Both the position numbers and the translations under genes were made by a program. A stretch of DNA of 64,000 nt. It comes from Hetaerina americana (Eukaryota; Arthropoda; Insecta; Odonata; Calopterygidae). The stretch lies in contig JAKTNV010000004.1 in assembly GCA_022747635.1 (NCBI GenBank), forward strand, positions 84,983,552 through 85,047,551, read 5' to 3'. The stretch's first letter is position 1. Every line of letters starts with the position of its first letter. The notes under the pieces were generated by a model. The model had not been told where the DNA came from. It saw only the letters and a program-made list of their open reading frames with translations, and did not search any database. Of this stretch, positions 1 through 7,800 are shown piece after piece.

Positions 1-1
1 T

Positions 2-319
2 CGAACTGATGAAGACTCCCGGCATGCATCCTTTCCATTGTTTCGCGAAGTGAATTCAGCCCTGCATGCTCTCGCCTCACTTGAAGCAAATCACCCCAAT
101 GTCAGTTTCACTCGTCAGGAGAGACGTGGGGATGCGTGCCTGCGTCTCCACCCATCCATAATTCTTTGTCTCGGGTTAGGGTACCATGCGGAAGGAGGGT
201 TTTCGAGAGGCGGGTGGGATTCGATCATCCTCGAGCTTCAAGGGATTCACGGGTGGCGATTCTCTTTCCTTTCTAAAGTTGAAATAGATCCACGCCGGCA
301 ACCGAAGTCACCATTCTGA
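2..319 (+). CDS. Candidate conserved open frame / possible terminal exon, copy A
   Basis: The frame is open from the window edge to a TGA at 317-319 and has no ATG (the first start-like codon is TTG at 38). The product is unrecognised; no domain, signal peptide or membrane segment is evident. The interest is comparative. Against copy B (50021-50302) I count six substitutions: positions 22, 64, 97, 115 and 274 are synonymous third positions, and only 102 changes an amino acid (Val to Ala). The sole indel is an in-frame 6-bp block at about 11-16. That pattern suggests coding constraint, but the sample is tiny and chosen after the fact. It could be a 3' exon whose upstream exons lie outside the window, or chance. 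Confidence 0.25.
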   Translation, partial: RTDEDSRHASFPLFREVNSALHALASLEANHPNVSFTRQERRGDACLRLHPSIILCLGLGYHAEGGFSRGGWDSIILELQGIHGWRFSFLSKVEIDPRRQPKSPF

Positions 320-429
320 GTCCCTATGAGAACATCATGTGAGGGCACACGCTGAAGCGTGATCAGAGAAAGTGCAGGAAGGGGTAAACAATTAGCGGAA
401 GAAGCCGAGTCTATTAAACAAGTCTATAT

Positions 430-2706
430 GCAATCTACTTGTCAATGAAACAATATTAACTGGTGTTGCACCCCTAATAACCACTCTTCATACCCAAGAG
501 ACCCTGCCATTAATAGTGATGCATTTTTTTCTCTTCCTTGTTAGCGATGGTGTTCTAAGGTTATTTGAGGATTTAAAAGAATTTGAATCAAATGTGCACT
601 CAGTCCTTAAAAAATTTATATTGAATTAAGTTGTTGTTAATTGTAATTTATGGGATTCATAAGACCTCTAACCATGTAATGGAAATCGGTATTTAGAAGC
701 ATACGACTCATAATAGGGTTTTCTTTACTCTCTCCTGGAAACAAGGAAAGTGCACTTCATGAAGGTATAAATGTTTTATTTCCATGGTTCTTGCTTCTTC
801 TACAATGCATTGCTGCAGGTGGTATCTCCACATTAACAGAAACGCGAATGGTTCACAGAATAACATTTTTTTAATCAAGCTACTCCGACTTCGCTTTGGG
901 GAAATAAATCGTCTTCAAAATTTAGATTAGAAGATGATTCATGGAGAATGCGCCAGACACAAGAAGACATGATTTACTCCGAGGTAGCATGCATCTCCTC
1001 GATTGATGGAAATTCTCCTCCTTTGAGGTGTTCACAGAGAGCACATGTTTATCACAACTTCATTACCGCGTTTACGATTTATCTAATTAATGCCAAAATA
1101 TTTATAAAGAATCAAACAACGATTGGCAATAACAAATGCACCAATATTAGAACGCATCAACCCATAGGATGTATTTTTAACTACCAAATATTCCCTGAAG
1201 TCACCCTGCATCTTATAGACCGAGGGCATACGGTTTTAAGTTTAGCCAGTAAGACGCAAGTTGATTTGTCGAAATAAGACATATTACTTATTTTTTTCGC
1301 ATAAGGCATTGAAAATGATTGCCTTGGCTACAAATTTCGATAATATGACTATTTTAAGTGAGCAGAAGCCAACAGAATTTTGATATTTCCTTTGGGGGAT
1401 TTACTGAAAAAATTCCAAAAATTCGAAGGCTTACACAATCCGCCGATGAATTAAATACTTAAAGAATGATCGGGTTCAAAGAGTAGTTGTAGATTGAGTC
1501 GGCTCTAATGTAGTGAAGTCACTTCGAATGTTCCCCAGGAAAATGCTATGGGAACTCTATTATTCCTTATTTACGTGCCTCATCGGTGAAGATTAATCAT
1601 TATTCACGCCTCACGCAACGGCGAAACACCATTGGTTCTGTTGAATCGGTGGAGTGTCGATTGGAATCTTGATTGACCACGCGTGTTGCAGTCAGCTTCA
1701 TATTCTTTTATTACCATAGAAACAACTCACATCAATCGGTTAGGAAGTAACCGTGTGGCATTTAGCTATCGTTCTGCTAGTGTCATATTTAATACAATTG
1801 ATGCAATCGCTCAAAGTGTTCGTGGCTCTTTGGGTAATCATTTCAAATTGTTCAGCAGTTGTGTCGAGCCATACTAATTGACGGTCCACTGGCCCAATAT
1901 AAGGTGCGGCGCTTAAATCCGGACAAGTTTCGCCGTCCGTCGGATGGGACGTTAAGCTGCGGACCCCTTGGCGCCTTTCGTAAAGAGTAGGCTAATGCCG
2001 ACGCCGGGTTTCTCTCCACCCTTCATCCTTTCCTATCCATCCCCTATGGCGCAAATGACCTCAGCTGTCGGTCGCCTCCCCTCAAAACTACAAATTTCAA
2101 TTTGAATTTCCCGTCATATGGTATTGCCACTGGAGGTCCCGATTGGCGTTCTTGAAAGCAATGGTAAACGTTCATAACTTTAAAATGGCCGTATTGTTAC
2201 ATACAAGTGAGGAGTACAATCGAAGAGCCGCTATTATCGAAACTGTTCGCGCTAGGCGTTATATTTCGAAATAATTCGTTCCTTCGGTTACCCCAGATCA
2301 ACTGTTTGCGATACTGTGGCTGAGCATGATGCTTTGGAGAAGTCTGAGGAAGGTTTCGCCAACCCGGCGAGGAAAAGCGTATTTGTCAGGATTTAAGCAC
2401 CGAACCCATTATAATCTAAACAGTTGTTTATCGGCGGAAAATGCATTACATCATGCGAATGGCTGAGATTCTGATTGCCTCATTTAAATTAAAATCTATT
2501 TTTCTTCCATATTTGGACATTAGGAAGTAAATTAGCTGTTAGTTGGCACTGTACGTGTCTTATTCTTGGTTGTGTAATAGTGTCGTGTGTGTTCATTGAT
2601 TTAAAACTGTAATATGGTGCGAGAATATGAATTGCCTCGCCGGTGCCCGGTGCAAGGAGGCAAAAAAGATAGAATAACGAAGAAATTCCCAATTCTTTGA
2701 AACTGT
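430..2706. other. Diverged duplicated sequence without recognisable genes
   Basis: This stretch aligns with about 50790-53191 in copy B, with numerous substitutions and small indels. Short frames are broken between the copies, so I see no support for a gene. The only defined element in it is the truncated SINE at 1932-2089. Confidence 0.6.
1932..2089 (+). mobile_element. 5'-truncated SINE insertion, present only in copy A
   Basis: The sequence matches the 3' two thirds of the SINE at 32999-33312, including the core 'ggaccccttggcgcctttcg' and the end 'ctcccctcaaaacta'. It is flanked by near-identical 9-mers, acaagtttc at 1923-1931 and acaaatttc at 2090-2098, that look like a target-site duplication with one mismatch. 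In copy B the same locus (about 52556-52570) reads straight through without the SINE, so the insertion postdates the large duplication. Confidence 0.85.
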
Positions 2707-2886
2707 GGCGACGTACGAGTATTTGCGATATTCCGATATCCGAGGATGGAATTATGCCGAATTGAGGAACAATAAATTGTGACTAAAAGTGTCAAACAGT
2801 GTCTTGTTAGGCGAGGCCGTAAAAATGTAACGATACAATTACGATAACGCAACAATATCAAAGTGTATGAAATAGTCCACCTTGGC

Positions 2887-2957
2887 ACGATACTGTGATA
2901 GGAACTCAGATCCTTCGATGTCCGGCCGATTGATTGAACCAGTTGAGCTACAGGGGC
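2887..2957 (-). repeat. tRNA-like sequence (SINE/repeat head), copy A
   Basis: On the minus strand an A-box-like TAGCTCAACTGG is followed about 35 nt later by a degenerate B-box region (GATCTGAGTTCC). The flanking plus-strand text 'gcgaatgatttttag' followed by 'gcggatgagtcagtttaaa' resembles sequence beside the tRNA-like units at 24.4 and 45.1 kb, so it belongs to a related repeat family. The degenerate B-box makes a functional tRNA gene unlikely. Confidence 0.45.
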
Positions 2958-3117
2958 GAATGATTTTTAGACTGAAATTTTAGCATCCTATTGCAGATAA
3001 GCGGATGAGTCAGTTTAAAGTTACTCACGCATCATCTCTTGCAATTATTACAACCATAGCGATGCTTAGATTATATGTACGTCCACCCAATCATATCTTA
3101 AACGCTTAACTATTATT

Positions 3118-3170
3118 GAAATGTAATGAAATAATTGACTTTGTAATTCCACACACTTTATTTAAAAACA
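3118..3170 (-). repeat. PLE pseudo-LTR portion, 3' copy (53-bp direct repeat)
   Basis: These 53 bp are identical to 10243-10295 at the other end of the element, in the same orientation. On the minus strand the repeat contains an AATAAAG hexamer-like sequence. It lies directly downstream of the hammerhead-like motif, as expected if the element's 3' end copies the start of a following pseudo-LTR. Confidence 0.9.
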
Positions 3171-3210
3171 CACGACCCAGGTTTCGACGTTGAACGTCAT
3201 CATCAGGTGG
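3171..3210 (-). ncRNA. Hammerhead-ribozyme-like motif (minimal type I, PLE-associated)
   Basis: On the minus strand, in order: stem I 5' strand CCAC; core CTGATGA; a hairpin GACGT-TCA-ACGTC (stem II, 5 bp, with one extra T at its base); GAAA; a very short stem III AC/GT with a CTGG loop; the triplet GTC; then GTG, which can pair with CAC of stem I. The conserved core residues and the GUC cleavage triplet are all present. Predicted cleavage is between 3174 and 3173. Minimal type I hammerheads are known in Penelope-like elements. The unpaired base at stem II departs from the textbook fold, so activity is not assured. Confidence 0.72.
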
Positions 3211-3215
3211 TCCTC
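3203..3215. repeat. Target-site duplication of the Jockey insertion, left copy
   Basis: The 13-mer tcaggtggtcctc is repeated perfectly at 7664-7676 and flanks the nested Jockey element. It overlaps the 5' part of the hammerhead-like motif, so this left copy keeps stem I and the CTGA core joined to the rest of the motif. Confidence 0.93.
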
Positions 3216-3331
3216 GTCTTCTTTTTTGCCAAAACGTTCCCTCTTGACGCTTGGCTTGCAGCTGCCCGATGATTTAATCATTCAGCTGCTGTGTTTGCGG
3301 CTTCTTAGCCCGTCGATGAAGGAAGGTCCAA

Positions 3332-6058
3332 TCAACTCCTTTTCCTTTTCAATGGTGGTTGGTCGTCGTCCCGTCCCGTTGCTGCTCTTGGGCGTTTGTG
3401 CCTTTCCCAGGAGACAGGTTTTAAGCCGCCGATCGACCGCAAGTGCTCTTCTTTTTTGCCTTCAAGCTCCTCGTAAAAGGCCGTCGCGCGAGTCTTGATG
3501 ACATCTCCAATGGGCGCAGTTTCAGTTAAGGCGTGGAGAATTTCTGCGGCATAGTTCCAGCCAAGCCCAAGTACACTGTTGAGTGCCCCTCTTTCCGTTA
3601 CCTCCAAGTGGTGGAAGGCCGTCTGAGTCATTCTGCCACTCCATGCCGGTGAAGCGTACATCAAGATTGGGCGAATTGCCGCCACGTACAGATACGTCTT
3701 TGTCTCAATAGAGAGGGACGGTGAACGCAGCAGCGGCGAGAGTTGTAGTCGTCTTCCTCTTGCCTTCCTGGTGGCAGCGAGGGCGTGACTTTTGAATGTC
3801 AGTCTTTTATCCAGTATCACGCCTAGATAGGTCACCTCTTCCTTCCATGGCGCCTCCTCGGTGCCCACGAGGATTTCTCCTGGTTCTCGCAGTCCTCCAG
3901 GTGAAAAAAGAATCGTCTGTGTCTTTGCGCTGTTGACGCTGATTCGCCACAGGGCGTACCACTCCAGCAGTTTGTCTACTGCTCGCTGTAGGTATGTTGC
4001 CGCCATGTGTGCTCTCCGCGAAGTGGTCACTATTGCTGCGTCATCCGCATACAGGGCAACCATGGTATGTCGTCCAAGGTCTACCGGGAGGTCCGCCGTA
4101 TATAGATTAAAAAGTATCGGTCCGAGCACCGATCCTTGCGGCACGCCTGCGTGGACCTGTTTCGGCTTTGACAGCGCGCGTCCCCAGGCGACACGGAAAG
4201 TCCTTCCTGTCAGGTATGATGTTAGCAAGCGGCGCTGCCAATTTGGAAACCGCTGTATTGCAAGTTTTCGCCTGAGACCAGCGTGCCATACCCGGTCGAA
4301 GGCTTTCCTGATGTCAAAGAACGCCGCCGTTGAGCAGCATCGCCGATTGAATCCGGCCGTCACCTGTTCCACGAGACGGACGAGCTGGTGTGTGGTGGAG
4401 TGTTCCTCTCGAAAACCGTACTGTGATGCCGGCAAGATTGAGTAGGCCGCGATGTGCTTCAGGAGATGTGGCAGCAGTACCCTCTCAAGCAGCTTTCCCA
4501 GGGTCGCTAGCAGGGCGATCGGGCGGTAGTTCTCTACGTTCCTAGCGGACTTCGGCGGCTTCGGCAATAGGATGACTTTTGCCGATTTCCAGATGGCCGG
4601 AAAATGTCCCATGGAGAAGCAGGCCGTAAAGAGCGTAATCAGGTGAGTTGCGAGCGAGACAGGCATCTGTCGAAGGGCCTCGTTCGGGATGTTGTCCTCT
4701 CCTAGTGCTTTCTTGCAGCGTAGTCGTCCAAGGGCTGCTCTCAGGTCGTTTTCGGTAACCTTCGTTACCGTCATGGTGCCCTCCTCCGTTGTTTCATCCT
4801 CTTCAGGAAAGTCGCTAGGATCATCCGGTACCAGTGGATCCGGAGTCGACGTGAAAGTGGCCTCCAGCGTAGTTGCTGCAAATTCAGCCTTTTCGTCTTC
4901 CGTGATAAGAGGGCCACCAGGTGAGTCGATCGGTGGGTCGATCCGAATGCTGTGGCGAAGAGAAGCTGCCATTCTCCAGATGCTCCCATCTTCGGTTCGG
5001 AGGGAAGCAACCTTCCTTTCCCACGTCGTCTGCCTGTGGTCCTGGATGAGCTGCCTCACTTCGGCTCGTTTTCTTCTAAACCGTGCCCCATCCGCGGGAC
5101 ATTTGGTTCTTTGAAATCGTCGTCGAAGCCGATTTCTTTCGCGGATGCGGCGAAGGATGGAATGAGGCAGCGTCAGATGTCCAGAAGGGCGGATCAGTTT
5201 TATTGGCACGGTGTTCTGTAATGCTTGGTCCACGCCAGCTGTTATGACAGAAGCATATTCGTCCAGCATAGCTTGTGACGTCAGTGATGGCGGCTGTTCC
5301 GGTAAAATGTCGGAGAGGATCTGCCTGTACCCTGTCCAGTCTGTTTTATCCAGGCATCGCACCGGCCGTGGGGGAAGTAACGTTGGGCAGCATCCCAGAT
5401 AGGCGCAGACTGGGTAGTGGTCGCTGTCCAACGTCGGTGTCGCCACGAGAGAAAGCGAACTCGTGAGCCTACGGTGCAGCGCAATATCTAAGACGTCTTC
5501 GCTCCTGCCGTGATGCTGATGCGTTGGCCCATGTGGACCCGCGACGCGTACTCCGTTGTTCTGAGCCCATGTGAGCAGCGCTTCACCCCGAGGGTTCGGT
5601 GTAATTGAATGCCATGCAGCATTCTTTGCATTTAGATCCCCGAGAAAAAGCGACGGCCGTGACCCGGAGAAGATGACTTCGAAATCCTGTGTGGCTAGAG
5701 GTCGTTTTGGGGGGAGATAGAGTGACCCCACTGTGAGAGAGCCGATCGAAGTATCTACTTCAATGGCTGTCGCCTCTAGATGCAGTCGAGCTGGTAGGTC
5801 AATTTTTCTCGCAGCCAGGTCAAGCGAAACGAGGACCGCCGTGCCCCCTCCTCTTGTTTGCCGGTCATCCCGGTAAACTGCATAGCCTGGAACGCCGTAT
5901 GAAGTTCCAGGACGGAGATGAGTCTCTTGCAGACAGACGATTGAGATTCTTGCCTTCCGTAGAAAGGCAAGCAATTCAGGGGTCTTTCGCTTCAATGCGC
6001 CGCCGACATTCCATGTGGCTAGGATGATAGATTTATTTAATTCTCGCCTATGGTCCAT
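3332..6058 (-). CDS. Jockey ORF2: AP endonuclease / reverse transcriptase
   Basis: This 908-residue protein would nick target DNA and reverse-transcribe the element RNA at the nick. The N-terminal exonuclease/endonuclease/phosphatase domain spans about 1-220, with WN at 16-17, QE at 44-45, GDLN at 140-143 and the SDH triad at 212-214. The reverse transcriptase spans about 490-760, with FFDIRKAFD at 580-588, GVPQGSV at 638-644 and the catalytic YADD at 670-673. No RNase H domain is evident, which is normal for Jockey. The ATG at 6058-6056 lies 11 nt upstream of the ORF1 stop, so translation is probably by reinitiation or coupling. There are no frameshifts or missing catalytic residues. Confidence 0.95.
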   Translation of the reverse strand: MDHRRELNKSIILATWNVGGALKRKTPELLAFLRKARISIVCLQETHLRPGTSYGVPGYAVYRDDRQTRGGGTAVLVSLDLAARKIDLPARLHLEATAIEVDTSIGSLTVGSLYLPPKRPLATQDFEVIFSGSRPSLFLGDLNAKNAAWHSITPNPRGEALLTWAQNNGVRVAGPHGPTHQHHGRSEDVLDIALHRRLTSSLSLVATPTLDSDHYPVCAYLGCCPTLLPPRPVRCLDKTDWTGYRQILSDILPEQPPSLTSQAMLDEYASVITAGVDQALQNTVPIKLIRPSGHLTLPHSILRRIRERNRLRRRFQRTKCPADGARFRRKRAEVRQLIQDHRQTTWERKVASLRTEDGSIWRMAASLRHSIRIDPPIDSPGGPLITEDEKAEFAATTLEATFTSTPDPLVPDDPSDFPEEDETTEEGTMTVTKVTENDLRAALGRLRCKKALGEDNIPNEALRQMPVSLATHLITLFTACFSMGHFPAIWKSAKVILLPKPPKSARNVENYRPIALLATLGKLLERVLLPHLLKHIAAYSILPASQYGFREEHSTTHQLVRLVEQVTAGFNRRCCSTAAFFDIRKAFDRVWHAGLRRKLAIQRFPNWQRRLLTSYLTGRTFRVAWGRALSKPKQVHAGVPQGSVLGPILFNLYTADLPVDLGRHTMVALYADDAAIVTTSRRAHMAATYLQRAVDKLLEWYALWRISVNSAKTQTILFSPGGLREPGEILVGTEEAPWKEEVTYLGVILDKRLTFKSHALAATRKARGRRLQLSPLLRSPSLSIETKTYLYVAAIRPILMYASPAWSGRMTQTAFHHLEVTERGALNSVLGLGWNYAAEILHALTETAPIGDVIKTRATAFYEELEGKKEEHLRSIGGLKPVSWERHKRPRAATGRDDDQPPLKRKRS

Positions 6059-7475
6059 TTTGGTTTGGGAAAATAGTGGTAAGGGCGACAGTTAAAGCTT
6101 GCAGCTGTTGTTGCAATAGCGCAGCAGAGGACGTCAATGCTTCCAGGATGGAAGAGAGGGATGTAGCCAAAGTTGGAGTCGGCATCTGCGAGTCTGCAGC
6201 CCGCCTCTTCTGGAGAAGAGGAATTTTTATTTCTTCTGCTGTCTCCCTGGCGACCGGAGCCGGCGTCGAGAGTGGAGGAAAGTCAAGATGCTTGCACATG
6301 GTCAGACGTTGGGTTGCGTTGGTTGGGTCTCCCGGCTTCGACGCGTTGAAGGTACCAAGCGTCTTCTGTTGAGGAGAAGGCAGCTCTGTTTCAGCGGCGG
6401 TGTTCTTCGCCCCCTGGGTTGGTGCGCCTTTCCTCCGGAGGCTAGCCATCTTCATCTCCTTCTGTTTGGCGTAGACAGGGCAGGTCCTGAAAAATGCAGG
6501 ATGGTTTCCTCCGCAGTTACAGCAACAAGTCTTCTTCCTTTCCGTATCCGGACATTGGATGCCTTCATGTGCACCAGCACACTTGTAGCATCGCGGGGCT
6601 GCCGTGCAGTTGGAAGATGCGTGTCCGAATCGGGTGCACCGGTAACACATTTGTGGCTCCCTGTGCTGATATTTTGCCACCCTGACACGGGAATTGCCGA
6701 TGTATCTTATGGCAAGCATTTCTTTTGTTTGCCATTCAGGGTTTTCCTTGACAACGACAAGGAAGAAGGTTCCCTGCCGCACCAGATGCACTCGTTCCAC
6801 CGGAATCCCCATGGCGTCCATATCTTCTTTCAGTAGCTCAACTGGGTAGGTGCACGGAAGTCCACGAACCGCGTAGAAATTGGCTCGTAGGGATTTCGGG
6901 CCCCAGGTCGAGAATTGTGCATTTGACTGCACCAACAGCTGCTTTATGGCCGCATAATCAGCCGCAGTCTTTAGTTGAAGTCTCGTCGAGTCGGTTGTAT
7001 GGATTGCAGTAAAGGACTTGTCCGTTGCCTTGGATCGGACAAGTTTCAGCAAGGCCGCGTGGTCTACTACATCGTATATGATGAGTGCCGGGGGGCGTGG
7101 TTCCTTTTTTCGGCTTGCCGGGGATCCAGATGGTGCAGATGAATTTTCAGCCTCCATCGCCACGGGAGCAGAAGAGTTGTCCGTGTCCGGATCCGTGACG
7201 AGCGGTGAGAATTTATTACTCGTACTTACCGGGCGCTTATTAGTTGCTTCTTCAATGGAAAGGAATGGTGCGCTACGCTTCCCGGCTCCTCTGGGATCCT
7301 TGACGTGTCGCCAGTCGTCGTTGAATTTCGCGGCAGGGGCAGACGGCCCGTTCTGATGCATGGAAACGTCCATATTTAGAGCGCCGGCAGTATGAACAGG
7401 GTTTGAAGAAGTATTTTCCAGCTGCTGGTCGAGAGGAGTCCTTATAGTGTCCGCTGGCAGCGGCACGATGTCCAT
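6048..7475 (-). CDS. Jockey ORF1: gag-like RNA-binding protein
   Basis: I chose the ATG at 7475-7473, giving 475 codons. The frame stays open upstream to a TAA but holds no further ATG, only a GTG at 7487. The N-terminal third is low-complexity (Ser/Pro/Ala/Asn). The middle (about 130-275) corresponds to the conserved gag region of Jockey elements. Three CCHC-type zinc knuckles follow (about 277-333), starting CYRCTRFGHASSNC, then CYKCAGAHEGIQC, then CCNCGGNHPAFFRTC. The C-terminal part is Pro/Thr-rich and ends in a Leu/Gln-rich possible coiled coil. Its role is to bind element RNA and form the ribonucleoprotein. It overlaps ORF2 by 11 nt. Confidence 0.94.
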   Translation of the reverse strand: MDIVPLPADTIRTPLDQQLENTSSNPVHTAGALNMDVSMHQNGPSAPAAKFNDDWRHVKDPRGAGKRSAPFLSIEEATNKRPVSTSNKFSPLVTDPDTDNSSAPVAMEAENSSAPSGSPASRKKEPRPPALIIYDVVDHAALLKLVRSKATDKSFTAIHTTDSTRLQLKTAADYAAIKQLLVQSNAQFSTWGPKSLRANFYAVRGLPCTYPVELLKEDMDAMGIPVERVHLVRQGTFFLVVVKENPEWQTKEMLAIRYIGNSRVRVAKYQHREPQMCYRCTRFGHASSNCTAAPRCYKCAGAHEGIQCPDTERKKTCCCNCGGNHPAFFRTCPVYAKQKEMKMASLRRKGAPTQGAKNTAAETELPSPQQKTLGTFNASKPGDPTNATQRLTMCKHLDFPPLSTPAPVARETAEEIKIPLLQKRRAADSQMPTPTLATSLSSILEALTSSAALLQQQLQALTVALTTIFPNQNGP

Positions 7476-7663
7476 ATTGGGCGCCACCGGCGCCTTGCTT
7501 CGCTGTCCCTCGATTATTTAATGATGTCAGCAACCAGGGTTAGAAGTATCCAGTAGAATATTCCAAGGGAGGCGTACGTCGAAATTTCTGTAGGTATATC
7601 CAGGTCTGATGGTCTATCCTCCGTCTCCAACGTTCCGAATCCAGGTCCCAACCCAGGTGCAGG

Positions 7664-7676
7664 TCAGGTGGTCCTC
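7664..7676. repeat. Target-site duplication of the Jockey insertion, right copy
   Basis: This 13-mer is identical to 3203-3215. To its right, 7677-7800 is the resumed PLE 3' untranslated sequence. Confidence 0.93.
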
Positions 7677-7800
7677 ATAGAAGCACGCTGGCTATATATA
7701 CCTTCTGATCATAGGAGGGGGGGGTTGGTCAGAGAGGGAGGTCGGAGGGGTAAAAAAGGTTACAGTGTAGCTGGGAAGAAAAGAGAATTACATTTTTGAT

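Larger units (their letters stand above)
3216..7663 (-). mobile_element. Full-length Jockey-clade non-LTR retrotransposon nested in the PLE
   Basis: About 4.45 kb lies between perfect 13-bp duplications. It has a short 5' UTR (about 190 nt), an ORF1 gag with CCHC knuckles, an ORF2 endonuclease/reverse transcriptase overlapping ORF1 by 11 nt, and a 116-nt 3' UTR ending in a short A-rich stretch (GGCAAAAAAGAAGAC on the minus strand). Both frames are uninterrupted. ORF2 has 908 codons, close to the usual Jockey length. Intact frames and a perfect target duplication suggest a very recent and possibly still competent copy. No long poly(A) tail is present. Confidence 0.95.

Noticed and set aside
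3861..4445. 194-codon plus-strand open frame
   Set aside because: It is the complement of the intact Jockey ORF2 reverse transcriptase; composition explains it.
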